Notes under the pieces: generated by a model
Database searches by the model: none
What the model was told of the DNA's origin: nothing
The model's input: the letters and a program-made list of their open reading frames with translations, nothing else
Made by a program: the position numbers and the translations under genes
Assembly: GCA_038496445.1 (NCBI GenBank)
Contig: JALMLS010000593.1
Location: 124,001 to 188,000 of the forward strand
DNA length: 64,000 nucleotides
From: Trichosphaerium sp. ATCC 40318
Lineage: Eukaryota; Discosea; Flabellinia; Trichosidae
Reading direction: 5' to 3'
Shown: piece after piece, positions 44,420 through 55,481 of the stretch
Numbering within the stretch: the first letter of the stretch is position 1
Layout of the letters: the number at the start of each line of letters is the position of its first letter

Positions 44420-44503
44420 TGTACAATTTCACTATTAAGAATTTAATAGACTTCACAATAGTCAGAGCGGACACCACCATAACGTTGGTAATATCCTCAA
44501 TAC

Positions 44504-44977
44504 ATGTTTACGCGCTTAGCATGCAGGACACCTACAACTACCTACCGTCACTCCAAACGGTATAAATGCGCCAGGATACGCGTAAGAAGAGCTAATGTGG
44601 CAGTTAACAGGATTATACAACATTATTGTACTACAGTTGTAAATAAGGACTATGAAGAAGAAGTACAGCGTAAAATGGCTGAATACGTTAAATCTGCGCC
44701 ATTTGCCGCTCTTACGTTGGATTACACACACGAAACACCTGAACAAACTCATCAAAGACTCACTGAAGGCTTATTCCGTGCTATAGACGTTTATAAAGAA
44801 AAAGCAGCAAAGGGCGAGATTCTCCCAGAGCTTTTTTCAGGAAATGACGATCTATCAGCTACAAATGTCATGGATGTACTAGCAGATAAGTCAAAGTATG
44901 ATATGTGCCTAGCAAGCTTCGATTTGATGCGTGCAATGATAAGATACGATGAGTACGTTTTTCCTATGATGTGCTAA
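44504..44977 (+). CDS. Unrecognised small protein with mitochondrial-type leader
   Basis: A single open frame of 157 residues. The first 35 (MFTRLACRTPTTTYRHSKRY and on) are rich in Arg, Thr and Tyr with no acidic residues, typical of a mitochondrial presequence. The rest is helical and charged: EEEVQRKMAEYVKSAPFAAL, LTEGLFRAIDVYKEKAAKGE, VMDVLADKSKYDMCLASFDL. No family was recognised. The start sits about 85 bases from the divergent protease start, so the two share a promoter region. A GTAAATAAG at about 44640 could be a donor, but the frame stays open and protein-like through it. Confidence 0.6.
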   Translation: MFTRLACRTPTTTYRHSKRYKCARIRVRRANVAVNRIIQHYCTTVVNKDYEEEVQRKMAEYVKSAPFAALTLDYTHETPEQTHQRLTEGLFRAIDVYKEKAAKGEILPELFSGNDDLSATNVMDVLADKSKYDMCLASFDLMRAMIRYDEYVFPMMC

Positions 44978-45171
44978 AGATAGCTCGCTAATTGTCTTTC
45001 TTTTTGTTTTGTTTCTTTTTTTTCTCGTTTGGTTTTCGTCTACCAATGCTCATACTGTATCATTTTATACTCTAGTATGTATTGTATACTGTGCTAAAAG
45101 GAAAGTTTTGATGCAGGGCAATCAAGCTAGCAAACAGTTCAAACTTTTTTTCTTTTGTTTGTTTTTTTACT

Positions 45172-46779
45172 ATGTTTAACATTGGATGTAGTTGGCAAGC
45201 GCCTTCGTTTGTGGTTTCAAACAAGAATGATTTACAGCACTTTTTAATAAAAGATACCTTGGGAGCAGAAGGTGAAAGAGATAAAGCAATGACATTGTTT
45301 ACTGATACCACAAGGTTCTATGATCACAGCGATAAAAGTAAGTTCAAAAAAGGAAAATTATAAGATCTACTGGAACAATGATGCTTACTTCTATTGCAGC
45401 AAGTGTTTTACCTGTTAGCCTTCATAAATTTGCAGGTACTTGTGTACATATATACAATCATAGAACAATCAAATTTTATACTCAATGCTGAGCTCACAAT
45501 GTTTAAGACAAATACTCTTTAAGTCATGATTTTTTTTTCTCTGTTTTTTTTCAACAAATGTCCAACTTCTTCGTTCTCAAAGCACATATAGTTTGTAGTA
45601 CCATATGATATCCTAACGTTCTATTACACTTTAGGACATGAATTGTTTAATACTATCCATGAAACAATCATTGAACTGAGTCTATCTGAAAAGAAGTTAT
45701 CTGGACTTTGGATAAACAAGGGTGATGCATCAACTGCTGTTCATCTTCCATTAGATGTAAAAGAATCTAAATGGATATCTTACCTACTTCGTTTACAACA
45801 AGGTATGATTATTGAGGATTTATTAAAGCAAGATACAAGTGAAGATTACAGATGGCAGAGTTTTTTCCGTGAAGCAACATTCTACGTTGTACTTGTTAAG
45901 ACTGCGGAGAAATCAGCAGTCTTTGTACCAGCCAATATGAAGATAGGTACAAAAGACACAGAACAACAAAATACTAGGTTTTTCAGTGTACGTACAAAGA
46001 TTTCTGATGTTGTTAGAAATTTCGAAAAACTGGTTTTTTTTTTTTGTTTTGAAAAGGTATGTGGCTATTTATTTGGATGTCTCACTATCCAGTCACAATG
46101 ATATCAATTTACACGAGTATAATCAAATTGCAAGACATAGAGCATATTTACGTTTTAAGGTTTTGAACCTTTTCATCGCCGTGACCATGTGTTTTTACCA
46201 AAGGTCCTTTTTTGGTTTTTTACAAGTTGTTAGGTTTTTACAACTCCAGAACATGCGCTCCAATCAGCTTTATCTGTACATACAAAGGTTCGTAGAGATG
46301 GTCGCAATATGATAATTGCAGAATATACAGGTATAGTCTTAGAATAAGAGAAATTTCCCTGCGTCTGTCACATAGCAAAACTAAAACAACCCGAAAGGTC
46401 AAGAAATAGCTATGTTGGCAGAAAAAATGAAAGAAAGATTTCCAGCTGGTATCAGCGTAAATATGACTACGTCAGACAGTGGCATCATAGCCAATGTACC
46501 TACAACATCTATTATTACTGCTTTTATCAGTAACACATTCTTTTAGTTTATAAGAAGAGACTCAGAGTACACAGGCTTTTACGGCTTTGAACCACGTATG
46601 TTTTTATTTTTATTTTACACCAATTGTCTTTTCTTAAAACTTTCTCACTGAGTTGTTGATGAATAATTGTTTTTGCTACAGATATCGTGTTAGAAGGATA
46701 TCACCTTGCTGAAAAAGCAAAAGAAAAAGTAGTCAGTAAGCACGTGGAAATGCAATACAAAAAGGACCCGGCTGAGTGA
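45172..46779 (+). CDS. Unrecognised multi-exon protein
   Basis: About seven exons with a consistent frame. The start is either ATG 45172 (MFNIGCSWQAPSFVVSNKND) or an upstream ATG at about 45102 (MQGNQASKQ) with a small intron. Segments in order: DTLGAEGERDKAMTLFTDTT, ASVLPVSLHKFA, GHELFNTIHETIIELSLSEK, ESKWISYLLRLQQGMIIEDL, REATFYVVLVKTAEKSAVFV, TTPEHALQSALSVHTKVRRD, EIAMLAEKMKERFPAGISVN, and a Lys-rich end VVSKHVEMQYKKDPAE. I recognise no family or catalytic motif. The composition suggests a soluble alpha/beta protein. Exon joins near 46040-46240 and 46545 are uncertain. Confidence 0.55.
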
Positions 46780-46988
46780 AAAAAACTCAAAAAAAAAATC
46801 CAATAAAGTCATACCTTGTAATTACTCTTAACAGTATGCTGAGCTTTTTCTTTTTTTTTGTGAGACAAGGAATTGGTGTGAGACTATAATTGCTATAAAA
46901 AGCTTATATGTTTGATATCATAATATTTATTTACAAGCATACAAAATATATCTCTTTGTTCTTTTGGTTTTGTTGGTTTTTGTTTTTT

Positions 46989-49900
46989 CTATGAAAAGCT
47001 CAATATGGGTTCATCTTCAAACTCTTCTTCAGTCTCAAAGTTTGTTTCAGTCTCACTCTCGCTCACATGTTCCTCTTCAATTTCTGTAACGATTTCTTCT
47101 GTATTCGTAACAGCTTGAACCTGAAAAGAAGAAAAAATTAGCAAAAAAGAGTTGAAAGAAAAAACCATCCGCAAAACGTGGAATAAAATCAAAAAGAACA
47201 AAGAGAAGGGGCTGATACAACAAAAGATATCAATCCAAAGAAGAAACATCTGCTAAACAAAAAAAGAGAAGAATTTGAACAACTTGAGAACAAGTTGAAC
47301 TATAGTTTACACTGCTCAATATCGTTCCTTGTGTTGAACTTGTGTTCTTTAGAATTTTCAAAAAAAAAAGGATGATGTTTTACAGCAGAAAAGAAAAAAA
47401 GAAGAAATGAAGTAGATTCTCAATTGTACCTCCAAGGCTTTGTTTATACTATCAAGTAAATCTCTAATCATCGTTGACTTCTTTTGATTATACTGTAATA
47501 ACTCCTTCACTTGCTCATTTGCTGTATTATTAGTTTCTGTTATAATAACAGTTGATTTTTCAATCTCAACTTGTGCTTTAGTAGTCTGTTTAGTCTTCTC
47601 AACAAGTGTCTTGTGTTGTTCGTTCAACCAACTCATATAATCTTTAAGTTCTCTACAGTTAACTGTTAGACACTAAAGGCTAACCCTACGGTAACGAGGT
47701 CGTACGCATTATCCTGCTTAAGTTGTTCAAGCTCGTTCTTAAGTCTTTCATTAGTGTCGGCGATCTCATCAAGTTGCTATAAAGTCGCATCAGTCTTAAT
47801 CAGTTCTGGTCTTGAAGATGCTTGTGTACCTCTTTTAACTCTGCCACGGAGGTACCTTCAACACCTAGAGTACTGGACATAGCTGCTTGAAGGGCTCTAG
47901 CCTATTTGTACTTGTAAGAAATAACTGAGAAACAATAGGCTTATGCACCTTTTTTTCGGCTTCTAGTAATGCTTTTTCAAGTTCTTGCATTTTGTTTTGA
48001 AGCTCTTCGTTCTTTATCTCAGCGTCCCTAAGCATATCCCTTACATCAAACTCTCCACCATCTTCACCAGACTCCACTTGTAAAGTGAGCTGTGCGATAC
48101 GTTTGGAATAAGATACGCTCTTTCTTTTAATTTGTTGCAAGCTGGCCTAATTAAATAAGTTAAGACGTATTTTTCTAACAAGGGATTAAGTCTTAAAAAC
48201 CACGTTACCTTTGTAGCTTTTAGTACTTCCATCAACTTTGCCATTTCCTTAGATATCGATGCAACTGCTCCATCACGTTCAGCAACCAAGTCTCGGCATC
48301 TAAAAAAAAGAGAAGAGGATCAGTTGTTTGATTGGTTTTTTTTTTTTGCAAACCTTTTTTCTAGTTCCAAGTTCTTCTGCTCCAACGACATTAGGTCACT
48401 TTCTTTTCCTTCTTTGTACTCAATAAACTCTTGATCCTTCTCTTCTACAATCTTTTCAAGTTCTTCTGCCTTTTGTAAATGTCCTGAGAGAGATTTCGAT
48501 TGTTTTATGAGCTTTTGTCTCATATTATCTGCTTTTTTCTTTTGATTCTCAACTGCCTTTTGAGAAGACTCAAGCTTTGTCTCTGCTTCAGCAAGTTGCT
48601 CTTTTAGGTCTTGTATATCTTTTAAACTAGATTCAACGAGCTAATAGAGTATAAGTCAATCATAAAACTCCTTACGAATAATAATAAACATACGACATGC
48701 TTCTCAGAAATTACACCAACATGTCTTTCAACTTCGGACTTGTGTGATTCAAGGTCATCATCCTTTGCCTTAAGAACTTCTTTAAGCTTCTTAACTTGGA
48801 CATCAAGCTCCTCCTTCTCCTAAAAACAGATTTAAGTCTCAACAGAAGCAAGTCTGAAACAAAAATTGTAAAAAACCCAAAAAACTGCCTTTCGTACTTT
48901 TTTTATTTCACCAATTGTTTTGTCCTTCTCAATACTTTCAGCAGTTTGAGTATCAAGCATTTTCTGCTGATCAGCTGTTTGCTCTTGTAAATTATCAACA
49001 AGTATTTTACGCTCTTCTTGTCCACGTGTAAGCGCATCAACTTGTTCTTGAAGTGTTGTATTCGAAGCAGTAAGCTCAGTAACATTATTCAACGCTTCTT
49101 GAAGTTTCGCTTCCAACTCCTTCCGCTCATTATCTTTCTTTTCAATCTCCTCCATATCAGCTACAAGCATAACCATTAAGATAGACAGCACATCCATAAA
49201 GCTTTAGGCAACTTTAAGCCAAACAAAAGGTACGTACAATTAATTTTTGATTGCTTTTCATTAACTGAATCTGTCAACTCTGCCACTGATTTCTCAAGCG
49301 CTATAATCTTTTCTTTACGCTCCTTTAGTGTAGTTTCTGATTCATCAACCATTTTAGCAAGTGCATTAGCACGAACCTTAGCGTTATTCGCTAATTGTGT
49401 TGTAACAGTAACTTGTGTAGTTGCTTCAGTTAACTTTGTAACACTTTCTTCATAAGCAATCTCTTTTTCCTGTAAAGAATCTTCAAGACCTTTAATAATA
49501 GTATCCTTTTCACTATCGGTCTTTTCTCTTGTTTGAATGATAACAACATACTCCTGAACTTTCTTTGTGGCAAACTCAAGTTGGTCAGTCAGTTTTTTAA
49601 TCTCTTCATCTTGATTGGTAATCTTAACTCCTTTCTCACCAACCTGACCTTCTAACTCTTGTACAAGCACCCTAAAAAAATCAATCAAAAAATCAAACAA
49701 AAAGAAATAAAAAGATGAATAAAACGAACTTTAGTCTATCCAACTCGCCGTTATCCACAGGGACTGGTGCTGGTTTCGGTTTAGGTTTTGGAGCAGCTTT
49801 TTTTGGTGCAGGTTTTGGAGCTTTAGCAACAGGCTTAGCGGTCTGATAATGGCAATGTTAGAGTTATAATTTATAATGTAATAAGTTCATTAACGTACGT

Positions 49901-50847
49901 TTTTAAAGTACGATACATATGTCATGATAACTGTCTCATCAGGTACATTAGGATAAACATCTTGAGGCTCCAAAATTTGTGGAATGCTTAGCTGTTTCAA
50001 AAAAAAAATCGTTTAGAAACACGTGAGTAATAATTAGTGGTACCTCTGCTTCAGCAATCGTAAACGCGCGTTTCAAGTTATCTAATTGAGTGTCCTATAT
50101 TGTCTTAATACTACAGACACTAACACAGCTTTTGTGTGCGGTTCCCTACCGGTTTGAAGGTGTTCAAGTCAACAGCGTCTGGAACGAAGGAATGTGTCAA
50201 ACAAGCAAATGCCATACCATCTTGGAAGCTAAGGGGTTGTATTGTAAGTGATTAAAGCGTCAGTGAAGGGTTTAGTCTTTTACCTTGTACTAAAGTTCTT
50301 AACGTCACACTGAGGGTAGTCAGTAAGCCGTGTGTTAGACCAAGAGAGTAGCGCTGAACGAGCAATATTTTGAAACTTGAGAATAAGAGTCCAAATTAAA
50401 CCCATTACTAGCGTTGTTTTACCGTCGTATATGTCTGTCTCGTGTCAACAAAAAAAAAAAACTTTTTGGTTGTTTTTTTTTAGAATTATTACCTTGTGCG
50501 CCACACGTAATTCTGACACCGTGTTTATTTATAGCGTCCAGTAGGCGTGTTAATTTGCTTATATGCTGCATTTTAAAGGCAGCAGTGACACGTCGTTTCT
50601 TTTTTTCTCTCCATTGGAATGGTAGGTCCTCGCCCGTTAGTAGCTCTATCAAATGGAACAAGTATAACTCTGTTCGAAGATCCTCCACTACATCTGTTAA
50701 AGCCAGCTCTCTACGCGCCAGGAATGTATTAACCCAGTTACCGTATACCTAATTAACGTTAAGAGGAGTATTTTTTTTCGCTAAAACCTTTTTTTGGGAG
50801 GCAACACGCTCTTGGTTCGCGTTTTTAAAGTTATCATCTAGGCTCAT
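46989..50847 (-). CDS. CH-CH actin-binding protein with long coiled coil (cortexillin/actinin-like)
   Basis: The start ATG is at 50847 (MSLDDNFKNANQERVASQKK), spliced to VYGNWVNTFLARREL. A tandem CH actin-binding domain is evident: EDLRTELYLFHLIELLTGED, HISKLTRLLDAINKHGV, TLVMGLIWTLILKFQN, then KNFSTSFQDGMAFACLTHSF. A Lys/Pro/Ala linker (KAPKPAPKKAAPKPKPKPAP) leads to a coiled coil of several hundred residues (such as ELEAKLQEALNNVTELTASN) and a very acidic tail ending EEFEDEPILSFS. Organisation is like cortexillin and other actin bundlers, but the coil is much longer. One intron (about 47122-47429) is unusually long and contains a fragment of the neighbouring kinase gene. Confidence 0.87.
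47214..47266 (+). repeat. Fragment of the 52.7 kb kinase gene inside an intron
   Basis: 53 bases match 52735-52788 in the LRR-kinase gene with three substitutions and one gap, starting GATACA and including CAAAAGATATCAATCCAAAG. The match crosses the kinase exon end and its following intron start, so it was copied as DNA rather than from spliced RNA. It lies in the long intron of the CH-CH coiled-coil gene, antisense to that gene. Confidence 0.85.
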
Positions 50848-50976
50848 GCTAAGAGCTACAGCGTTTGAGCGAAGGGACTAACGAAACTACAAATAAGTGC
50901 GGTTGATGTGATATTTAAGACATAATTAATTCACAGCCGTCGATACTACATGCGAAGTCTGTAAATATAGGACCTA

Positions 50977-53228
50977 ATGGAATTCGATCACCCAGGAGAA
51001 GAAACAGACGATGTTGATGTTGAAGCGCTATTAAAGCGGTTAAACAATCAAGACGCCTCTTTAGATACTGTAGACCTCAGGTACGCGTGATGAAGATAAA
51101 ATTTAATAAAATGCAGCCCCAAAGACGCAATTAGTACCATTTGCTCTCACTCACCATATATAACAGGTATAAGGCTCTATCAGAAGAGGCTCTTCAGGTA
51201 ACATTACTAATGATCAAAAAGTCATCTTAATCACCTCTAGAACATTGTTGCTGCCTTGGAACTTAATAAACACGTTCATACGCTGTTGTTGTGTGGTAAT
51301 GATTTAGGAGCAGATGGAACCAAACGCCTAGCGAAGTACGTACAACACGTAGTACCGAGAGATGGCTACTTTTGCTCAACTCACTTTTCTATCGCCTGGT
51401 GGCACAAACCTATTTTGAGAAGATGTACTGACAACATTTCATTTAAGCTTACTACAAAGAAACGAAAAAATTGTGTCAGTAGACTTGAGATTCACCGAAC
51501 TCGACGACGAAGGCGCAAAACATCTTATTAAAGGCCTAGCACACCGTACCGCACCTATAACATCAATGCCACTCCTTGGGAACCAGCTAAGGTTCGTACC
51601 AATCTATTTTTTAAACGTTGATTAACCATCCTAAAGTTCAGCTGTTTCACGTCAGTTAAAGGCATGTATTAAACGAGCAAATTCTGCCAGGAGATCTCCA
51701 AAAGTAGCTAGAGTAGTCGGTAATCAACCGCCTGGCACGCCTCCAGGAAGTCCAAAACGTGTCAGGACGCCTATAACTACGAGGAAGGCACCACGTGTTA
51801 AAGTTTCTGGTTCTCTTGCAGAACTTCGGGAGAAGTATCCCGATAATCCAGAGTTTATAGATGTTGTCTTACAAATGCGTGAGAAAATACGCAAAGCTGA
51901 GAAAGCAGCCAACGATTACAAGGTATGAAGAATCTACGGTTTGTTTTCTTTTTACGTAGTTTAACGTGTATTGTGTAGGAACAACTCGACAATATTAAGA
52001 AAACCAAGGATGAGGCACATGAAAAAACATTGGTGTTAAACCTTAAAAATGTTCAAGTACTTACTCCTTTGTTTGTCTATCTATTCATTCAATAACTCCT
52101 TCTGTAGATAAACGAAAAAATAGCTGATTCTGGTGGTAGTACAGCAGGTATTTATGGTTGCCTTGTTGATGGGTGGCATTGCGTAATGAAGGTAGGAGCT
52201 TCATTTTTTTTTTTGGTTTAGACTGTTCTTTAACAAAAAAAAAAGGAGCTTGATATGCGTGGAGTTAATGACGAAAAAGTATCGAAGTTTATGAATGAAA
52301 TTAAACTTCTTGAGCGATTACCTGGTCACCCTAATATAGTGGTAAGTATTACTTACATTAATCAAAATTGTAACAAATCTCACGTGTTTTTAGCGCTATT
52401 TGTTTCATCAACAAAAAAATGATAAATTGCGGTTGTTTATGACACATTACACTGATTCTCTCCGTGGTGTTGTAAGAAGACGTAGGGATGATTTTGATAG
52501 TAATGCTGTTGATCACTTTCACCCGAGAGATATTGCAAAATACATGGTAGAGATTGTTACAGGACTACAAATGCTTCATGATGCCAAGGTTTGCCAACAC
52601 TTTTTTTTGAAAATATAAAAATTTATTATTTACAATTTGGTTTTTAGGTCATTCACCGTGATATGAAAACAGATAATATATTCGTTCTATTGGATGTACA
52701 CAATGAAATACGTCAATTAGCAATTGGTGATTTTGATACAGCAAAAGATATCAATCCAAAGAAGAAAACATCCGGTAAACAAAAAAAGTATAAAATGGAT
52801 TCTTACTTACTGTTGTTTTTTTTCAGCTAAAACAATCATTGGTACACCATGTTATATGGCACCTGAGGTGTTTAAAGCAGAGACAAGAGGATCTTACACA
52901 TTCCATGCAGATAGTACGCGTCTAGTTGCTTACAAGGTTTCTATCTAACACCACCTTTCTTTAACCAATAGTTTGGTCATTTGGAATGATTTTATACGAG
53001 TTAATGACATTACGTCAACCGTATGAAGATGAAGATTGGTATAATATTCCTACCCTTGTGAGTGAGGGAAAACGACCACAAATACCACATGAAGAGCGTT
53101 TTGAAGAAGAAGGGTGGAGCAGATTGCTTGCTGTCTATGAAAAGTGTACCCAGCTCAAACCAGCATCTAGACCAGATAGTACACAACTAAAGGAAGAACT
53201 ATTCAAAATTAATTGGGAGTTGAGATAA
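50977..53228 (+). CDS. LRR protein kinase (TKL-like) with atypical DFD motif
   Basis: The start ATG is at 50977 (MEFDHPGEETDDVDVEAL). The N-terminal part has ribonuclease-inhibitor-like leucine-rich repeats (ELNKHVHTLLLCGNDLGADG, SVDLRFTELDDEGAKHLIKG). A Pro/Arg-rich linker follows (PPGTPPGSPKRVRTPITT), then a coiled coil (LQMREKIRKAEKAANDYK). The kinase domain has an unusual glycine loop (GGSTAGIYGC), Lys in HCVMKEL, HRDMKTDN for the catalytic loop, GDFDTAK where most kinases have DFG, GTPCYMAPEVF, and SFGMILYELMTLRQPYED. It ends at TAA 53226-53228. All other key residues are present, so catalysis is plausible but metal-loop behaviour may differ. The substrate is unknown. Confidence 0.82.
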
Positions 53229-53620
53229 AAAGCAATTTTCACAGAAAAAAAATAAATAGCTTTCTTTTTCATTGTTATTACACTTGCAACCTATGAATTG
53301 TATGTTATTAATAAATACAATTAAGAAACTGTACACCAAATGATTTGTTCTTGTGTATAATTTAAGTGCTCCCGAAATACTTGCATATCTTCGCAATGAT
53401 GCACTTTCCTTGCTTTATTTTTTGACTATTTACTAAAGGTTTATTTTGTTGTTACTTCCGACAGAGTTGGTTTGTATACTTAAGATGGATTACGCTGTAA
53501 TTGCGGTAAACAAGGGTATTGGAAAGCAATGGATAGAATGACTTTGTGTTAGGTAGTTGTACTTTATTTTCGGTTTCTTTTTTTTACTAAGTGGGAATCT
53601 TATATAGAGATAATCTTTAT
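53229..53620. other. Convergent intergenic region
   Basis: AT-rich gap between the 3' ends of the kinase and RPB3 genes. No frame, repeat or RNA signal was found. Confidence 0.5.
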
Positions 53621-54939
53621 TTAGTATTGCTCTTGCTCTAGCTGAGACAAATGGTTGCCTATGTGAACTAACTTGGCACGCATTACAGTGAGAGCAGATA
53701 GAACTATTTCAGGTGGTTTTAATTGACCAGTAGCCTAGGCACAAATGAGTTAACAAACAGGTAACAAAACGGAAACAAAATATAACAAACTTACCTCTAA
53801 ATAAAAATGGAATTTATCAGGTTGCCTATCCACTTTAACAAGATTTGGCCGCCCTAATCTCTTTGACTCTTTGACGCATTCATAGCAAAACATACAAGCA
53901 GCAGCATCCTTAATAAGGAAAAAAAGTGTCAATGGTACTCGTCAAATCCATCGTATATTCTAAAAACAATACCTCGATTTCTATTTCTTCTGTTACGTTA
54001 TCATATCGATAAACTCCAGTAGGACACTTCTTTACCCATTCTTTTTTCTCTTGTTTTGTTAATCCTTCCATAGTGCCTTTATTTAGCCGAATATCAGGTT
54101 CATACCGAAATGTTATGCTACAAACATGTCAATTTGATAAAAAATCTTTTTTCTTTTTTTTTAAAGCATTACCCTGATGCTGGAGCAAACTTTGCGTGTT
54201 GCTTGCCAATACCTAATTCATCATGTCAAAATTAACATAGAAATTTTTCAAAAAAAAAAGAAAAAGAAGTCACGTACCTCGCTTGGCAATACAACGAACC
54301 TTTAGCTCTTGATTTTTTTGTAATTTACAAATAAGGATACCAGGGTCATTTTCAGTTAGAGTTGCAATATCAGCTGGTGTCACAGCTATAAATCAATAAC
54401 GTTAGTGTCATGTGTCATTTTTATTTAAATCTGTAAACGTACTTTCTCCTTGTGCAACGGCTACAGGACGTAAATCACGTGTTGTTACTTCTCTTGTTTC
54501 GTTTTCTTCACAACGAACGTCAATGAGTAATTCTCTATCGTACTCATCATCACGCTCCTCTGCAACACCTTGTAGCTCCTTTTTTAACAGTATTTTAGTG
54601 AAACGCGGTTAAAAATGTTTTGCTTACCTCTACAAACTCATGTGAGTTGATATGACTGCTTGTAAGAGGTATGAGGCCGAGACGGTGGGAAATAAATTCA
54701 TCATGCAACACTGACGAGTTCTTCTCAAAGAAAACGAACTGTATTGCCATTGTTGGCACCTCTGCTATAATAATGCGCCTGAAATTGTTTGAGCGCTAAA
54801 AATTTAGCGAGGCATGTCTGTACCGTATAGCATTAGCAATAGACGCGTCGGTATTAGATAGCAAAAACGTTAGCGTATCATCTGAAGTGAATACACGAAG
54901 TATTCGCGGTGAGCGCTGTAAGTTACGCGTGCTTTGCAT
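53621..54939 (-). CDS. RNA polymerase II subunit RPB3-like, with ferredoxin-like cysteine cluster
   Basis: Assembly subunit of RNA polymerase, equivalent to the bacterial alpha N-terminal domain. The start ATG is at 54939 ([18 protein letters not shown]). Diagnostic blocks are [77 protein letters not shown] and [14 protein letters not shown], then VKCP-like [11 protein letters not shown] with [15 protein letters not shown]. The C-terminal [19 protein letters not shown] ends in QLEQEQY. The zinc knuckle that animal and yeast RPB3 have after the GLIPL block is absent. Instead, a CP...CxxCxxC set like that of iron-sulfur archaeal subunit D is present. RPAC1/AC40 is an alternative, but the NSSVLHDEF block favours RPB3. 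Confidence 0.82.
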
Positions 54940-55481
54940 CTTGCGGCTGTACAAACATTTAAATAGCTGAACGAAAAGGTAGAGAAAACTCTTGAGGTGA
55001 AAAAAAAAAAAACCAGCCAAAAAAATAAAAATAAAGCAAGGCAAAAAAGTCAGAATAAAGTCACGAATAATATTCCTTTTTACAGTTGGAATTATTAATT
55101 TTGGCGAGCGCAACTACAAACTTGGTCGTTGACAAAACCGTATTGACAAAAACGCACTGTCATCGTACGTGCATACTGCCTATTGCAGCTTGTCAAGTGT
55201 TGTTCATTTACCCCCACACGTAGCTCTAAAACTTCATCACGTTTGGGTACGTTTGGCACTTGTATTATTACTAGCGCTAGAAAGAATTCAATGTGTACAA
55301 CAGAATGTTCTGGGGTGTAAAAACAAGCGTGTAGCGTGACCACGTTACCTAAATTAACGGTGACGCGCGTCAATAAGTATTTTACTGCGCCTAGTAGCAC
55401 ACATTACCAGTTGTAAAAATTATTGCTAATATAACCTAACCATCTTGGTAGATGAAACGTGTAGAGTAAGATAACATTACA
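54940..55481 (-). other. Divergent promoter region with a weak minus-strand frame (55095-55400)
   Basis: Separates the divergent RPB3 and exonuclease genes. A minus-strand frame stopping at 55095 reads GNVVTLHACFYTPEHSVVHI, VPNVPKRDEVLELRVGVNEQ and ARTMTVRFCQYGFVNDQVCS. It looks more protein-like than chance but has no ATG in frame and no recognised relatives. It may be an extra exon or an accidental frame in a promoter. Confidence 0.3.
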
